Positions 1 through 13,408 of a DNA stretch of 56,900 nucleotides are shown here, piece by piece. Under the pieces are notes generated by a model. That model made no database searches and was not told the DNA's origin. It saw only the letters and a program-made list of their open reading frames with translations. The translations under genes were made by a program, and so were the position numbers. Position 1 is the stretch's first letter. Each line of letters begins with the position of its first letter. The stretch is from NCBI GenBank assembly GCA_019510485.1, contig JAEKKI010000145.1, forward strand, positions 1 to 56,900, read 5' to 3'. Source of the DNA: Catenulisporales bacterium. GTDB lineage: Bacteria > Actinomycetota > Actinomycetes > Streptomycetales > Catenulisporaceae.

Positions 1-1
1 C

Positions 2-2824
<2,823 letters not shown>

Positions 2825-2921
2825 GTGACCGCCGCGGCGGTACGACGTCCGGCGGCGGCACGGAAAGGGCAGGTCGGACCCTCAGCGCGAATTCACAGGT
2901 GGACATGATGGACTACTCCCC

Positions 2922-3380
2922 ATGTCTGAACAGTTCGAAGTCGAAGAGTCCGGGCCGGACCGCCGCTCCGTCATGAAGGCCGCCGCCCTGGCCGCCGTCC
3001 CGGTCGCAGGGGTGGGCACGGTCGCCGCGTGCTCCTCCGGCGGCTCCGGGAAGTCCTCCGGCAGCGGCGGCGGGAGCGCCGGTATCACCGTGCCGTCCTC
3101 CTCGGTGCCGGTCGGCGGCGGGTTCGTCGACACGTCGAAGCTGGTCGTCGTGACGCAGCCGCAGGCCGGCGTCTTCAAGGCGTTCTCCGCCGTGTGCACA
3201 CACCAGGGCTGCACGGTCAAGGACGTGTCGAACAACCAGATCCACTGCCCCTGCCACGGCTCGATCTTCAGCGCGCAGGACGGCTCGGTCCTCAACGGAC
3301 CCGCCACCTCCCCGCTGGGCGCGATGCCCGCGACGGTGAACGGGGCGAACGTGGAGGTCGCCGGCACCGCCAAGAGCTGA
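2922..3380 (+). CDS. Rieske [2Fe-2S] protein with Tat/lipoprotein signal
   Basis: A 152-residue exported Rieske ferredoxin-like protein. The N-terminus has a twin arginine ([18 protein letters not shown]) followed by VAAC, which fits a Tat-exported lipoprotein. A Ser/Gly-rich linker follows. The two cluster-binding boxes are CTHQGC and CPCHGS, each giving one Cys and one His ligand, and the CPCHGS box continues into GSIFSAQDGSVLNGPA as in small Rieske proteins. The partner in electron transfer is unknown. A Rieske gene between uvrA and uvrC is a common actinobacterial arrangement and need not mean a role in repair. The ATG at 2922 is chosen because it puts the RR motif at the usual distance from the N-terminus. 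Confidence 0.92.
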   Translation: MSEQFEVEESGPDRRSVMKAAALAAVPVAGVGTVAACSSGGSGKSSGSGGGSAGITVPSSSVPVGGGFVDTSKLVVVTQPQAGVFKAFSAVCTHQGCTVKDVSNNQIHCPCHGSIFSAQDGSVLNGPATSPLGAMPATVNGANVEVAGTAKS

Positions 3381-3417
3381 CCCCAGCACGGATATCCACT
3401 GATACCCACTGACACCG

Positions 3418-3456
3418 CGCGGCCGGGAACTGTCTGCCCGGCCGCGTAGGCTTTTC
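3418..3456 (+). terminator. Intrinsic terminator after the Rieske gene
   Basis: A perfect 10-bp stem (3418-3427 with 3437-3446) encloses a 9-base loop, and is followed by TAGGCTTTTCCC. It ends the Rieske transcript, and its 3' side runs directly into the uvrC start region. Confidence 0.65.
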
Positions 3457-3458
3457 CC
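3447..3458 (+). promoter_or_regulatory. Putative -10 element for leaderless uvrC mRNA
   Basis: TAGGCT at 3447-3452 lies six bases before the uvrC GTG. There is no Shine-Dalgarno sequence between the terminator hairpin and the GTG. Together these suggest transcription starting at or very near the start codon. No convincing -35 is visible. This is inference from spacing only. Confidence 0.4.
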
Positions 3459-5450
3459 GTGGCAGATCCGGCAACCTATCGCCCCAAGCCCGGCGAGATC
3501 CCCACCTCACCGGGCGTCTACAAGTTCCGCGACCCGCACGGCCGGGTGATCTACGTCGGCAAGGCCAAGAACCTGCGGTCCCGCCTCACCAGCTACTTCC
3601 AGGACCTGGCGAACCTGCACGTCCGCACCCAGACCATGGTCACCACCGCCGCCGGCGTGGAGTGGACGACCGTCGGCACCGAGGTCGAGGCGCTCCAGCT
3701 GGAGTACACCTGGATCAAGCAGTTCGAGCCGCGCTTCAACGTCAAGTACCGCGACGACAAGTCCTACCCCTCGCTGGCGGTCACCGTCGGCGAGGAGTTC
3801 CCGCGCGCGCAGGTGATGCGCGGGCCCAAGCGGCCCGGCGTCCGCTACTTCGGCCCCTACTCCCACGCCTGGGCGATCCGCGAGACGCTGGACTCGCTGC
3901 TGCGCGTCTTCCCGATCCGCACCTGTTCCGCCGGCGTGTTCAAGCGCGCCGCGCAGACCGGCCGGCCGTGCCTGCTCGGCTACATCGGCAAGTGCTCGGC
4001 GCCGTGCGTGGGCCGGGTCAGCGCCGAGGAGCACCGGGCGATCGTCGAGGACTTCGTGTCCTTCATGGCCGGGCGCACCGACCGGTTCATCAGGGGCCTG
4101 GAAGAGGAGATGAAGGCCGCCGCCAAGGAGATGGAGTACGAGAAGGCGGCCCGGCTGCGCGACGACCTGCAGGCCCTGAAGCAGACGCTGGAGAAGAACG
4201 CGGTCGTGCTGGGCGATGGCACCGACGCCGACGTGATCGCGCTTGCCGAGGACCCGCTGGAGGCTGCGGTCCAGGTGTTCCACGTGCGCGGCGGCCGGAT
4301 CCGGGGCCAGCGCGGCTGGGTCGTGGACCGGGTCGAGGACGTCGACACCGCCGGGCTGGTCGAGCACTTCCTGCAGCAGCTCTACGGCTCCGAGCAGGGC
4401 GAGCCGGGCGTGGACACCGAGACCATCCCGCGCGAGATCCTCGTCCCGGAACTGCCCGACAGCGTCGAGGCGATAACGGTATGGCTCGCCGAGCGCCGCG
4501 CCGCGAAGGTCGAGATCCGCGTGCCCAAGCGCGGCGACAAGGCCGCGCTGATGGAGACCGTCGCGCAGAACGCCAAACAGGCTCTCGCCCTCCACAAGAC
4601 CCGCCGCGCCTCGGACCTCACCACGCGTTCGGTCGCGTTGCAGGAGTTGACCGACGCCCTCGGCATGGACCAGGCGCCGCTGCGCATCGAGTGCTTCGAT
4701 ATCTCGCACCTGCAGGGCACCAATGTGGTCGCGTCCATGGTCGTGTTCGAAGACGGTCTGCCGCGCAAAAGCGAATACCGGCGCTTCACGATCAAGGGCA
4801 GCGACGGGGCCGGGGCCTCCAACGACGATGTGCGCTCGATGCACGAAGTCGTCACCCGCCGTTTCAAGGCGTTCCTGAAGGAGCAGGAGGAGGCGAAGCT
4901 CCTCGATACGGAGACAGGTGAGCGCAAAAAGTTCGCCTACCCGCCGCAGCTGTTGGTGGTGGACGGCGGACAACCCCAGGTCGCCGCGGCCGCGGCCGCG
5001 CTGGCGGACCTGGAGATCAGCGACGTGACGCTGATCGGCCTGGCCAAGCGGCTGGAGGAGGTATGGCTGCCCGACGAGGAGGACCCGATCCTGCTGCCGC
5101 GCAGCAGCGAGGGCCTGTACTTGCTGCAACGCGTCCGGGACGAGGCGCACCGCTTCGGCATCGCCTTCCACCGGCAGAAGCGGTCCAAGTCGATGGTCGC
5201 CAGCGCCCTGGACGATGTGCCGGGTCTGGGGGAAGTGCGGCGCAAATCCTTGTTGGCGCATTTCGGAACATTGCGCAAACTGCGCACCGCGACCGTCGAG
5301 GAAATCTCCGAAGTGCCTGGTATCGGGCCCACGACCGCCCGGCAGATCCAGGCGGCGCTGGCCGAACTTCCGGTAAGTCGTGCAGTGAACGCCGCGACAG
5401 GTGAGATCCTGGAAGGGGGAGAGAGTGAGCCGAGGCCGGACGAGGAGTGA
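3459..5450 (+). CDS. uvrC: UvrABC excinuclease subunit C
   Basis: UvrC makes the two incisions around a lesion marked by UvrAB. The 663-residue protein has the family length and order: an N-terminal GIY-YIG nuclease ([20 protein letters not shown], residues ~20-39), a UVR helix near residue 225 ([14 protein letters not shown]), the RNase H-like C-terminal nuclease ([12 protein letters not shown] and [11 protein letters not shown]), and tandem helix-hairpin-helix motifs ([25 protein letters not shown]). The GTG at 3459 gives the usual [15 protein letters not shown] start. The gene overlaps rapZ by four bases, so the two are probably translationally coupled. Confidence 0.97.
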   Translation: MADPATYRPKPGEIPTSPGVYKFRDPHGRVIYVGKAKNLRSRLTSYFQDLANLHVRTQTMVTTAAGVEWTTVGTEVEALQLEYTWIKQFEPRFNVKYRDDKSYPSLAVTVGEEFPRAQVMRGPKRPGVRYFGPYSHAWAIRETLDSLLRVFPIRTCSAGVFKRAAQTGRPCLLGYIGKCSAPCVGRVSAEEHRAIVEDFVSFMAGRTDRFIRGLEEEMKAAAKEMEYEKAARLRDDLQALKQTLEKNAVVLGDGTDADVIALAEDPLEAAVQVFHVRGGRIRGQRGWVVDRVEDVDTAGLVEHFLQQLYGSEQGEPGVDTETIPREILVPELPDSVEAITVWLAERRAAKVEIRVPKRGDKAALMETVAQNAKQALALHKTRRASDLTTRSVALQELTDALGMDQAPLRIECFDISHLQGTNVVASMVVFEDGLPRKSEYRRFTIKGSDGAGASNDDVRSMHEVVTRRFKAFLKEQEEAKLLDTETGERKKFAYPPQLLVVDGGQPQVAAAAAALADLEISDVTLIGLAKRLEEVWLPDEEDPILLPRSSEGLYLLQRVRDEAHRFGIAFHRQKRSKSMVASALDDVPGLGEVRRKSLLAHFGTLRKLRTATVEEISEVPGIGPTTARQIQAALAELPVSRAVNAATGEILEGGESEPRPDEE

Positions 5451-6532
5451 CGGGCGTGAGTGACGAGGACAGGCCGAGCGAGCAGGACCGGCCAGACGGC
5501 AGGGGCAGCTCCGGCGCGGCGGCGCCGCCGGACGCGCCGGACGCCGGCCAGGTCGAGGACGTCCCGGATACCCGGCACCGGCTGAACACCGACGCGGCCG
5601 ACCCGGCGGACCCGACCGATGACGCCGACGCCGACAGTGAAGACAGCGCCGACAACGCCGGCGAGGGCCTGCACGCCCCGGAACTGGTCATAGTCACCGG
5701 CATGTCAGGCGCCGGCCGCTCCACCGCCGCCAAGATCTTCGAGGACCTCGGCTGGTACGTCGTGGACAACCTGGCGCCGACCCTGATCGCGCCGATGGTC
5801 GATCTGGTGATGCGCGAGTCCGGCGGCACCGACCGGCTGGCGTTCGTCGTCGACGTGCGCGGCCGCGCCTTCTTCGACACCCTGCGCAGCACCCTGGACG
5901 AGCTGGACTCGGCCGGCCTGAACCACCGCATCATGTTCCTGGAGTCCGACGACGACGTCCTGGTCCGCCGCTACGAGGGCGTGCGCCGCCCGCATCCGCT
6001 GCAGGGCGACGGCCGCATCCTGGACGGCATCGCCCGCGAGCGCGAACTGCTGCGCGAACTGCGCGGCGAGGCCGACCTGGTGATCGACACCTCAGCCCGC
6101 AACGTGCACGAGCTGCGCGCCACCGTCGAATCCGCCTTCGGCGACCCCGGCGAGGTGCCGCTGCGCGCCACGGTCATGAGCTTCGGATTCAAATACGGAC
6201 TGCCCGTCGACGCCGACCTGATCGCGGATGTACGGTTCTTGCCAAACCCGCACTGGGTTCCGGAGCTCCGCCCGCACACCGGTCAGGACCCCGAGGTGAG
6301 CGGCTACGTGCTCTCCCAGCACGGGGCCAAGGAGTTCCTCGACCGCTACGCGGAGGTGTTGAACATCGTCACCGAGGGATACCGCCGCGAGGGCAAGCGC
6401 TACATGACCCTGGCGGTGGGCTGCACCGGCGGCAAGCACCGCAGCGTCGCCATGTCCGAGCAGATCGCCGCCCGGCTGTCCGCCGAGGGCGTGGACACCG
6501 TTGTCGTCCACCGGGACGCGGGTCGCGAGTGA
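5447..6532 (+). CDS. rapZ: RapZ-family nucleotide-binding protein (RNase adapter)
   Basis: A P-loop protein of the RapZ/YvcJ family, known as the RNase E adapter for GlmZ in enterics; its actinobacterial role is less defined. The conserved domain starts at about residue 78 with [15 protein letters not shown] (Walker A) and runs to the C-terminal [17 protein letters not shown] motif typical of the family. The first ~75 residues are an acidic, Pro/Asp-rich segment that looks disordered and is longer than in most homologues. GTG 5456 is an alternative start three codons in. It overlaps uvrC by four bases and precedes yvcK and whiA, the standard actinobacterial and firmicute order. Confidence 0.93.
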   Translation: MTGVSDEDRPSEQDRPDGRGSSGAAAPPDAPDAGQVEDVPDTRHRLNTDAADPADPTDDADADSEDSADNAGEGLHAPELVIVTGMSGAGRSTAAKIFEDLGWYVVDNLAPTLIAPMVDLVMRESGGTDRLAFVVDVRGRAFFDTLRSTLDELDSAGLNHRIMFLESDDDVLVRRYEGVRRPHPLQGDGRILDGIARERELLRELRGEADLVIDTSARNVHELRATVESAFGDPGEVPLRATVMSFGFKYGLPVDADLIADVRFLPNPHWVPELRPHTGQDPEVSGYVLSQHGAKEFLDRYAEVLNIVTEGYRREGKRYMTLAVGCTGGKHRSVAMSEQIAARLSAEGVDTVVVHRDAGRE

Positions 6533-6550
6533 CGGCGGCTGGCTCCAGTG

Positions 6551-6638
6551 CAAGTGTCGGCTCCGCCGACAGCTCAGATCGGCTGAGACTCTCCTCTATG
6601 ACAAGTGTCGGCTCCGCCGACGGCTCAGATCGGCTGAG
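6551..6638. repeat. Double-hairpin repeat, two copies (rapZ-yvcK interval)
   Basis: Two near-identical units at 6556-6587 and 6607-6638, each preceded by CAAGT, 51 bases apart. Each unit is a GTCGGC-TCC-GCCGAC hairpin followed by a CTCAG-ATCGG-CTGAG hairpin. The second copy is the exact reverse complement of units in the gap-pgk interval. Confidence 0.85.
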
Positions 6639-6693
6639 CGCTTCGGCCGGGTTCGCGGGGGTGGTGCCGGGGTGGGGTGTGCGCCGGGACCAC

Positions 6694-6699
6694 TATCGT
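6694..6699 (+). promoter_or_regulatory. Putative -10 element for leaderless yvcK mRNA
   Basis: TATCGT lies six bases before the chosen GTG start at 6706, giving a likely leaderless message. This supports starting yvcK after the repeats. No clear -35 is visible. Confidence 0.4.
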
Positions 6700-6705
6700 C
6701 AAGCT

Positions 6706-7827
6706 GTGTCCGGTGCTCCGCACAGCATGCCCGGCGGCATCCCCGCCGCCGCCCCTGTCCAGCCGGCGCCCGGCGCCGTGACAAACGCGCCCGCGGCCGC
6801 CGCCGAGGACGCCCCCACCGTCGAGTTCAAAGCCTTCGCCCCGCCGCCCGGCGGCGCCCCGGCGCCCCGCGTCGTCGCGCTCGGTGGCGGCCACGGCCTG
6901 TACGCCACCTTGTCCGCGCTGCGCACCGTCACCGACGCGCTCACCGCGATCGTCACCGTCGCCGACAACGGCGGCTCCTCCGGGCGCATCCGCCGCGAAC
7001 TCGGCGGCCTGCCGCCCGGCGACCTGCGGATGGCGCTGGCCGCGCTGTGCGGCGACGACGAGTGGGGCCGCACCTGGGCCGACGTCCTGCAGCACCGCTT
7101 CGGCGGCCCCGCCGACGGCTCGCTGCACGGCCACGCCGTCGGCAACCTGCTCATCGCCGCCCTCTGGGAACGCCTCGGCGACCCGGTCGGCGCCCTGGAC
7201 TGGGTCGGCCGGCTGCTCGGCGCGCGCGGCCGGGTGCTGCCGATGTCCACCGTGCCGCTGGAGATCGAGGCCCTGGTGGCCGGAGCCGACCCCGCCGACC
7301 CGGCCGCCACCGGCGTCATCCGCGGCCAGCACGAACTCGCCGTCACCCCCGGCCGCGTGCGGTCGGTGCGGCTGAGCCCGCCGCGGCCCCCGGCCGCCCC
7401 GGACGCTGTCGCCGCGATCCGTGCCGCCGACTGGACGGTCCTGGGCCCCGGGTCCTGGTTCACCAGCGTCATCCCGCACCTGCTGGTGCCCGGGCTGGCC
7501 GCGGCCATGGCCGAGTCCCGCGCCCGCAAGCTGCTGGTCTTCAACCTGTCCCCGCAGCCCGGCGAGACCGACGGCTACACCGCCGAGCAGCACCTGGAGA
7601 TCCTCGCCGACCACTGCCCCGGCCTGCGCCTGGACCTGGTCCTGGCCGACGAGCTGTCCTGCGGCGCCCCGCGCGTCTACGTCCCGCTGGAGAAGGCCGC
7701 CGCGACGCTTGGCGCGCGCGTGGTGCTGGCGCCGCTGGCCGCGCCGTACCGGGCCGGGGACAAGAGCCCGCGGCACGACCACGCGCTGCTGGCGCGGGCT
7801 TTCCGCGGGGTGTTCGCCCAGGCCTGA
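6706..7827 (+). CDS. yvcK: YvcK/CofD-like protein (gluconeogenesis factor family)
   Basis: A Rossmann-type protein related to CofD 2-phospho-L-lactate transferase. YvcK proteins bind UDP-sugars and affect carbon flux and cell-wall precursor supply. The domain begins near residue 57 with VVALGGGHGLYATLSALR, then VTVADNGGSSGRIRRELG and PPGDLRMALAAL. The usual late-domain motif GPGSWFTSVIPHLLVPG is also present. The frame stays open upstream to 6529, but that stretch only translates the double-hairpin repeats. GTG 6706 is therefore preferred, with ATG 6727 as an alternative. The first ~55 residues are Pro/Ala-rich. It sits between rapZ and whiA as usual. Confidence 0.92.
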   Translation: MSGAPHSMPGGIPAAAPVQPAPGAVTNAPAAAAEDAPTVEFKAFAPPPGGAPAPRVVALGGGHGLYATLSALRTVTDALTAIVTVADNGGSSGRIRRELGGLPPGDLRMALAALCGDDEWGRTWADVLQHRFGGPADGSLHGHAVGNLLIAALWERLGDPVGALDWVGRLLGARGRVLPMSTVPLEIEALVAGADPADPAATGVIRGQHELAVTPGRVRSVRLSPPRPPAAPDAVAAIRAADWTVLGPGSWFTSVIPHLLVPGLAAAMAESRARKLLVFNLSPQPGETDGYTAEQHLEILADHCPGLRLDLVLADELSCGAPRVYVPLEKAAATLGARVVLAPLAAPYRAGDKSPRHDHALLARAFRGVFAQA

Positions 7828-8076
7828 GCGGCGGATGATCGAGGCAGTGTCCGTCGGGTAAGGGGCACTGTCCACCGGGTGAGAGGAACCGTTCGGCGGA
7901 TGATCGGGCACCCGATCGGTGCCATTAGGCCGAACGAGCGTCATCCGACCTCGTGAATGCGGCCGGTGGAAGCAGGCGCCGCCGCCCGGCGTTGGCTACT
8001 GTGGACCGGTCACGGGAAAGGTTTCAGCTCGGTGCGTTGAGCTGCGAGAACAGGCGAAAAAGGGGTAGACGGCGCT

Positions 8077-9276
8077 ATGGCGATGACGGCCGCGGTCAAG
8101 GACGAGCTGAGCCGCCTGGCGGTGACCAAGCCCTGCTGCCGCAAGGCCGAGGTGGCGTCGGTGTTCCGGTACGGGGGATCCCTGCACATCGTCGGCGGGC
8201 GCATCGCCATCGAGGCCGAGCTGGACACCGGCGCCGCGGCCCGCCGGCTGCGCAAGGACATCTGGGAGGTCTACTCCCACCGCGCCGACCTGGTCATCCA
8301 GTCACCCGGCGGGCTGCGCCGCGGCCACCGCTACCAGCTGCGGGTCACCGCCGGCGGGGAGGCGATGGCCCGGCAGATCGGCATGGTCGACGGCCAGGGC
8401 CGTCCGGCCTTCGGCCTGCCGCCGTACCTGGTCAACGGCCCGCTGTGCGACTGCGAGGCGGTGTGGCGCGGCGCGTTCCTGGCGCACGGCAGCCTCACCG
8501 AGCCCGGCCGCAGCTCCGCGCTGGAGATCACCTGCCCGAACATGGAGTCGGCGATCGCCCTGGCCGGGGCCGCGCGCCGGCTCGGCATCCCCGGCGCCAA
8601 GCACCGCGAGGTGCGCGGCAGCGACCGCGTGGTGATCCGGGACGGCGACGCCATCAGCGCGCTCCTGACCCGGCTGGGCGCGCACGAGTCGGTGCTGGCC
8701 TGGGAGGAGCGGCGGATGCGGCGCGAGGTCCGGGCCACCGCCAACCGGCTGGCCAACTTCGACGACGCCAACCTGCGCCGCAGCGCCCGCGCGGCGGTGG
8801 CGGCCGGGGCCCGGGTCTCGCGGGCGCTGGAGATCCTCGGCGACGACGCGCCGGAGCACCTGGCCGCCGCCGGCCGGCTGCGCCTGGACCACAAGCAGGC
8901 CTCGCTGGAGGAGCTGGGCACGCTGGCCGACCCGCCGCTGACCAAGGACGCCATCGCCGGGCGGATCCGGCGGCTGCTGGCGATGGCCGACCGGCGGGCC
9001 TTCGAGCTGGGGATCGACGGCACGGACGGGCCGCACCCGGCCGCGGGCCAGGCGTCCCCGGCGATCGCCGCGACCGGTCCGGAAGGCTCCATCGGACCGC
9101 AGTCGGTTCCCGCCGCGCAGGCTCCGCACGGCACCGCCGTGACGGTTCCCACGCAGGCCGGTGGCGTTTCGGCCGATTCCGCCGCCCAGCGTTCCCAAGA
9201 GCTACCGGCGAGTACGGATACTTCCATCGTCTCGCAGGTCGGGCCGGGTGCCCTCAGTTCCCCGGGTTCGCGATAG
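8077..9276 (+). CDS. whiA: WhiA sporulation/cell-division transcription regulator
   Basis: WhiA combines a degenerate LAGLIDADG homing-endonuclease fold with a C-terminal helix-turn-helix. With WhiB it activates the switch from growth to sporulation septation in Streptomyces. The protein opens [14 protein letters not shown], has the N-terminal [20 protein letters not shown] block, and the HTH region [22 protein letters not shown]. The WhiA core ends near residue 312 (RRAFELGI). A further ~85 residues rich in Ala, Pro, Gly, Ser and Thr follow, making it longer than the usual ~325 residues. ATG 8077 is preceded by an AAAAGGGG-like ribosome site. The 249-base interval from yvcK holds only short degenerate repeats (GCGGATGATCG twice). 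Confidence 0.95.
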   Translation: MAMTAAVKDELSRLAVTKPCCRKAEVASVFRYGGSLHIVGGRIAIEAELDTGAAARRLRKDIWEVYSHRADLVIQSPGGLRRGHRYQLRVTAGGEAMARQIGMVDGQGRPAFGLPPYLVNGPLCDCEAVWRGAFLAHGSLTEPGRSSALEITCPNMESAIALAGAARRLGIPGAKHREVRGSDRVVIRDGDAISALLTRLGAHESVLAWEERRMRREVRATANRLANFDDANLRRSARAAVAAGARVSRALEILGDDAPEHLAAAGRLRLDHKQASLEELGTLADPPLTKDAIAGRIRRLLAMADRRAFELGIDGTDGPHPAAGQASPAIAATGPEGSIGPQSVPAAQAPHGTAVTVPTQAGGVSADSAAQRSQELPASTDTSIVSQVGPGALSSPGSR

Positions 9277-10404
<1,128 letters not shown>

Positions 10405-10416
10405 AAAGCCACCTAT

Positions 10417-10460
10417 GCCCGCACGAGATCCCTCGGTAGAGGATCCTCGTGCGGGCTTTC
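10417..10460 (+). terminator. Intrinsic terminator after gap
   Basis: A GCCCGCACGAG stem pairs with CTCGTGCGGGC, and the inner part (ATCC with GGAT) also pairs with one bulge. TTTCTCG follows. It lies 12 bases after the gap stop codon. Confidence 0.8.
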
Positions 10461-10472
10461 TCGTGAAGAGGG

Positions 10473-10662
10473 GCTCAGCCGATCTGAGCCGTCGGCGGAG
10501 CCGACACTTGGAAAAAGAAGCAAGTGCTCAGCCGATCTGAGCCGTCGGCGGAGCCGACACTTGGAAAAAGGACAAGTGCTCAGCCGATCTGAGCCGTCGG
10601 CGGAGCCGACACCTGGAAAAAGAACAAGTGCTCAGCCGATCTGAGCCGTCGGCGGAGCCGAC
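10473..10662. repeat. Double-hairpin repeat array, four tandem copies (gap-pgk interval)
   Basis: Units at 10474-10505, 10527-10558, 10579-10610 and 10631-10662, with a period of 52-53 bases. Each is CTCAG-CCGAT-CTGAG followed by CC and GTCGGC-GGA-GCCGAC, two adjacent hairpins. Spacers are near-identical, of the type ACTTGGAAAAAG(A/G)ACAAGTG. Units match the rapZ-yvcK copies in inverted orientation. Confidence 0.9.
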
Positions 10663-10694
10663 GTTTGTAATAGAAAACAGACTAGGACTCAGTC

Positions 10695-11888
10695 ATGAAG
10701 ACCCTCGACGACCTCGACGTCGCCGGCAAGAAGGTCCTGCTGCGCTCGGACCTGAACGTTCCGCTGGACGGCGCCCGCATCACCGACGACGGCCGCATCC
10801 GGGCCTCCGTGCCGACCATCAACGCCCTGCTGGAAAAGGGCGCGCGGGTGATCATCGCGGCGCACCTGGGGCGGCCCAAGGGCGCGCCGGAGCCGAAGTA
10901 CAGCCTGGCCCCGGTGGCCGAGCGGCTCGGCGAGCTGCTGGACGTACCGGTCACGTTCGCCGCCGACACGGTCGGCGAGTCGGCGCGGGGTGCCGTGGCG
11001 GCGATGCCGGAGCGGTCCGTGGTGCTGCTGGAGAACGTCCGGTTCAACGCCGGCGAGACCGCCAAGGACGACGCCGAGCGCGGCGCCTTCGCCGACCAGC
11101 TCGCGGCGCTGGCCGACGTGTACGTCTCCGACGGCTTCGGCGCCGTGCACCGCAAGCACGCCTCCGTCTACGACATCGCCAAGCGGCTGCCCGCCGGCGC
11201 CGGCCTGCTGATCCAGGCCGAGGTGGCGGTGCTGAAGAAGCTCACCGACGAGGTGCAGCGGCCGTACGCGGTCGTGCTCGGCGGGTCGAAGGTCTCCGAC
11301 AAGCTCGCGGTGATCGCGAACCTGCTGGAGAAGGCCGACAGCATCCTGGTCGGCGGCGGCATGGTGTTCACCTTCCTGAAGGCGCAGGGCTTCGAGGTCG
11401 GCAAGTCGCTGCTGGAGGCGGACCAGATCGACACCGTGCGCGGCTACCTGCGGCGCGCCGCCGAGCGCGGCGTGGAGTTCGTGCTGCCGGTGGACGTGGT
11501 GGCCGCCACCGAGTTCTCCGCGAGCGCCGACCACGACGTGGTCCCGGCCTCGCAGATCCCGGCCGACCGCCTGGGCCTGGACATCGGCCCGGAGTCCGGC
11601 AAGCTGTTCGCCGGCAAGCTGGCCGGTGCCAAGACCGTGTTCTGGAACGGCCCGATGGGCGTGTTCGAGATGGAGCCCTACGCCGGCGGCACCCGCGCCG
11701 TGGCCCAGGGCCTGATCGACTCCGGCGCGTTCACGGTGGTCGGCGGCGGCGACTCGGCCGCGGCGGTGCGCCAGCTCGGCTTCGAGGAGTCGTCGTTCGG
11801 CCACATCTCCACCGGCGGCGGCGCGAGCCTGGAGTACCTGGAGGGCAAGACCCTTCCCGGCCTGGCCGTGCTTGAGGAAGGGAACTGA
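10695..11888 (+). CDS. pgk: Phosphoglycerate kinase
   Basis: Transfers phosphate from 1,3-bisphosphoglycerate to ADP. The 397-residue protein shows the expected N-terminal block ([15 protein letters not shown]), HLGRPKG, the ENVRFNAGE motif, [12 protein letters not shown] and the nucleotide-binding [14 protein letters not shown] and [14 protein letters not shown] motifs. ATG 10695 follows the last unit of the double-hairpin array by 32 bases, with a weak AGGAC ribosome site. It is followed two bases later by tpiA, so the two are co-transcribed. Confidence 0.98.
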   Translation: MKTLDDLDVAGKKVLLRSDLNVPLDGARITDDGRIRASVPTINALLEKGARVIIAAHLGRPKGAPEPKYSLAPVAERLGELLDVPVTFAADTVGESARGAVAAMPERSVVLLENVRFNAGETAKDDAERGAFADQLAALADVYVSDGFGAVHRKHASVYDIAKRLPAGAGLLIQAEVAVLKKLTDEVQRPYAVVLGGSKVSDKLAVIANLLEKADSILVGGGMVFTFLKAQGFEVGKSLLEADQIDTVRGYLRRAAERGVEFVLPVDVVAATEFSASADHDVVPASQIPADRLGLDIGPESGKLFAGKLAGAKTVFWNGPMGVFEMEPYAGGTRAVAQGLIDSGAFTVVGGGDSAAAVRQLGFEESSFGHISTGGGASLEYLEGKTLPGLAVLEEGN

Positions 11889-11890
11889 GC

Positions 11891-12682
11891 ATGACCGAGC
11901 GCAAGCCCCTCATGGCGGGCAACTGGAAGATGAACCTCAACCACCTGGAGGCGATGAAGCACGTCCAGGAGTTGGCGTTCTCGCTGAACGACAAGGACTT
12001 CGACGCCGTCGACGTCGCGGTGCTGGTGCCGTTCACCGACCTGCGGTCGGTGCAGACCCTGGTCCAGGGCGACAAGCTGCGGATCCGGTACGGCGCGCAG
12101 GACGTCTCCGAGCACGCCTCCGGCGCCTACACCGGCGACATCTCCGCGGCCATGCTGGCCAAGCTGGACTGCGCCTACGTGGCCGTCGGCCACTCCGAGC
12201 GCCGGCAGTACCATGGCGAGACCGATGCCCTGGTGGCCGCCAAGGCGCTTGCCGCGGTGAAGCACGGCATCACCCCGATCATCTGCGTCGGGGAGCATCT
12301 GGACGTCCGCAAGGCCGGCGAGCACGTCGCGCATTGCGTCGAGCAGAGCCGCGGGTCGCTGGCCGGGCTGACCGCCGAGCAGGTCAAGGCCTCCGTCATC
12401 GCCTACGAGCCGGTCTGGGCGATCGGCACCGGCGAGGTCGCCACCCCCGAGGACGCCCAGGAGGTGTGCGAGGCGATCCGCGGCGAGCTGGCCTCGCTGT
12501 TCGACGCGGGTGTCGCGGCCGCCACCCGGATCCTGTACGGCGGCTCGGTCAAGGGCGCCAACGCCGCCGAGCTGATGTCCCAGCCGGACATCGACGGCGC
12601 ACTGGTCGGCGGCGCCTCCCTGGACGCGGCGGACTTCACCCGCATCGTCCGCTACCGCGATTCCGCCGTCGCCGCTGGCTGA
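11891..12682 (+). CDS. tpiA: Triose-phosphate isomerase
   Basis: Interconverts glyceraldehyde-3-phosphate and dihydroxyacetone phosphate as a TIM-barrel dimer. The 263-residue protein has the N-terminal MAGNWKMN with the active-site Asn and Lys, the catalytic His in VAVGHSERR, the catalytic Glu in [20 protein letters not shown] with the flexible loop, and the phosphate-binding [11 protein letters not shown] and GALVGGASL. It starts two bases after the pgk stop, with a GGAAGGG ribosome site inside the end of pgk. Confidence 0.98.
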   Translation: MTERKPLMAGNWKMNLNHLEAMKHVQELAFSLNDKDFDAVDVAVLVPFTDLRSVQTLVQGDKLRIRYGAQDVSEHASGAYTGDISAAMLAKLDCAYVAVGHSERRQYHGETDALVAAKALAAVKHGITPIICVGEHLDVRKAGEHVAHCVEQSRGSLAGLTAEQVKASVIAYEPVWAIGTGEVATPEDAQEVCEAIRGELASLFDAGVAAATRILYGGSVKGANAAELMSQPDIDGALVGGASLDAADFTRIVRYRDSAVAAG

Positions 12683-12777
12683 GCGCGGCGGTGTGGCCGT
12701 AAGGTAGGGGGCGGGGTGTCCTGCGATGACGGACGCCTCGCCCTGTCGTCTCCCGATCAAGCGAGTGGACCGCCGAA

Positions 12778-13023
12778 GTGACTCTTTACCAGTGGATCGT
12801 CGCGGGCATCCTGGTCGCGACCAGCCTGCTCCTCATCATGTCGGTGCTCCTGCACAAGGGCAAAGGCGGCGGCCTGTCCGACATGTTCGGCGGCGGCGTC
12901 TCCGGCGGCCTGTCGGGGTCGTCCGTGGTCGAGCGGAACCTGGACCGGATCAGCGTCGTGCTGTCGGTCATCTGGATTTCCTGCATCGTCGCCCTGGGAC
13001 TGATGTACAAGCACAACTTCTGA
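12778..13023 (+). CDS. secG: Preprotein translocase subunit SecG
   Basis: SecG is the small accessory subunit of the SecYEG channel. The 81-residue protein has two membrane helices (residues ~4-24 and ~57-76) separated by a Gly-rich loop with the family motif LLHKGKGGGLSDMFGGG. Its place directly after tpiA is the usual actinobacterial one. GTG 12778 is the only start giving a complete first helix. A possible -10 (TAAGGT) lies about 75 bases upstream, after tpiA. Confidence 0.93.
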   Translation: MTLYQWIVAGILVATSLLLIMSVLLHKGKGGGLSDMFGGGVSGGLSGSSVVERNLDRISVVLSVIWISCIVALGLMYKHNF

Positions 13024-13037
13024 GTGGTTGACGGTGG

Positions 13038-13066
13038 GCGCCCGGCCGGATTCGGCCGGGCGCTTC
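13038..13066 (+). terminator. Intrinsic terminator after secG
   Basis: A perfect 11-bp GC stem (13038-13048 with 13053-13063) has a GATT loop and is followed by TTCGCCGTT. It ends the pgk-tpiA-secG unit 14 bases after the secG stop. Confidence 0.7.
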
Positions 13067-13197
13067 GCCGTTCTCGGCGCCGGGCGCGATGGGTGGAAAA
13101 CACCTAAGCCGAGACGTTCGTAATACGCGGCCGGTAGGCTGGCGCGCCCGTCGCCGGGCGACGTGCGCACCCGGCGACCGTATCCAAGGAGCCGTAC

Positions 13198-13266
13198 ATG
13201 GTCATCGGCCTCGGAGTGCTCGTGCTCGTCGTGATCGGGTTCCTCGTGTTGGCGAACCGCGACTGA
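13198..13266 (+). CDS. 22-residue predicted membrane peptide
   Basis: An ATG with a strong AAGGAG ribosome site (13186-13191), six bases upstream, opens a 22-codon frame encoding MVIGLGVLVLVVIGFLVLAN plus Arg-Asp. This is almost entirely one hydrophobic helix with a short charged tail. It is bounded by the secG terminator upstream and its own palindromic terminator 13 bases after the stop, so it looks like an independent small gene. I do not recognise a family. The alternative is a leader or chance frame, but ribosome site, start, helix and terminator are all correctly ordered. Confidence 0.5.
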   Translation: MVIGLGVLVLVVIGFLVLANRD

Positions 13267-13278
13267 TCGGTGCCGCGG

Positions 13279-13306
13279 CGCGAGGTCGTGACCTCGCGTT
13301 TCTTCT
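13279..13306 (+). terminator. Intrinsic terminator after the small membrane peptide
   Basis: CGCGAGGTC and GACCTCGCG are separated by GT (in practice a 7-bp stem with a 6-base loop), followed by TTTCTTCT. Confidence 0.6.
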
Positions 13307-13325
13307 GGGGCGAAGGCGGCGACGA

Positions 13326-13365
13326 CAAAGGCCGCCGCCTCCCGGGGGGAGTAGAGGCGGCGGCC
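13326..13365 (-). terminator. Intrinsic terminator of the NitT/TauT-type ABC operon
   Basis: A perfect 12-bp stem (13330-13341 with 13354-13365). On the minus strand it is followed by TTTGTCGTC. It lies 44 bases beyond the stop codon of the substrate-binding protein gene. Confidence 0.65.
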
Positions 13366-13408
13366 TGTCCCGGGCCGAGGGGAGAGCGCCCGGGCGTCTG
13401 CGACACCG

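Noticed and set aside
6529..6705. An N-terminal extension of YvcK starting at GTG 6529, overlapping rapZ
   Set aside because: The extra residues only translate the double-hairpin repeats; a -10-like element and start at 6706 fit better.
10473..10662. CRISPR array
   Set aside because: The intervening segments are short (~20 bases) and nearly identical, not unique spacers, the units are palindromic, and no cas genes are present.
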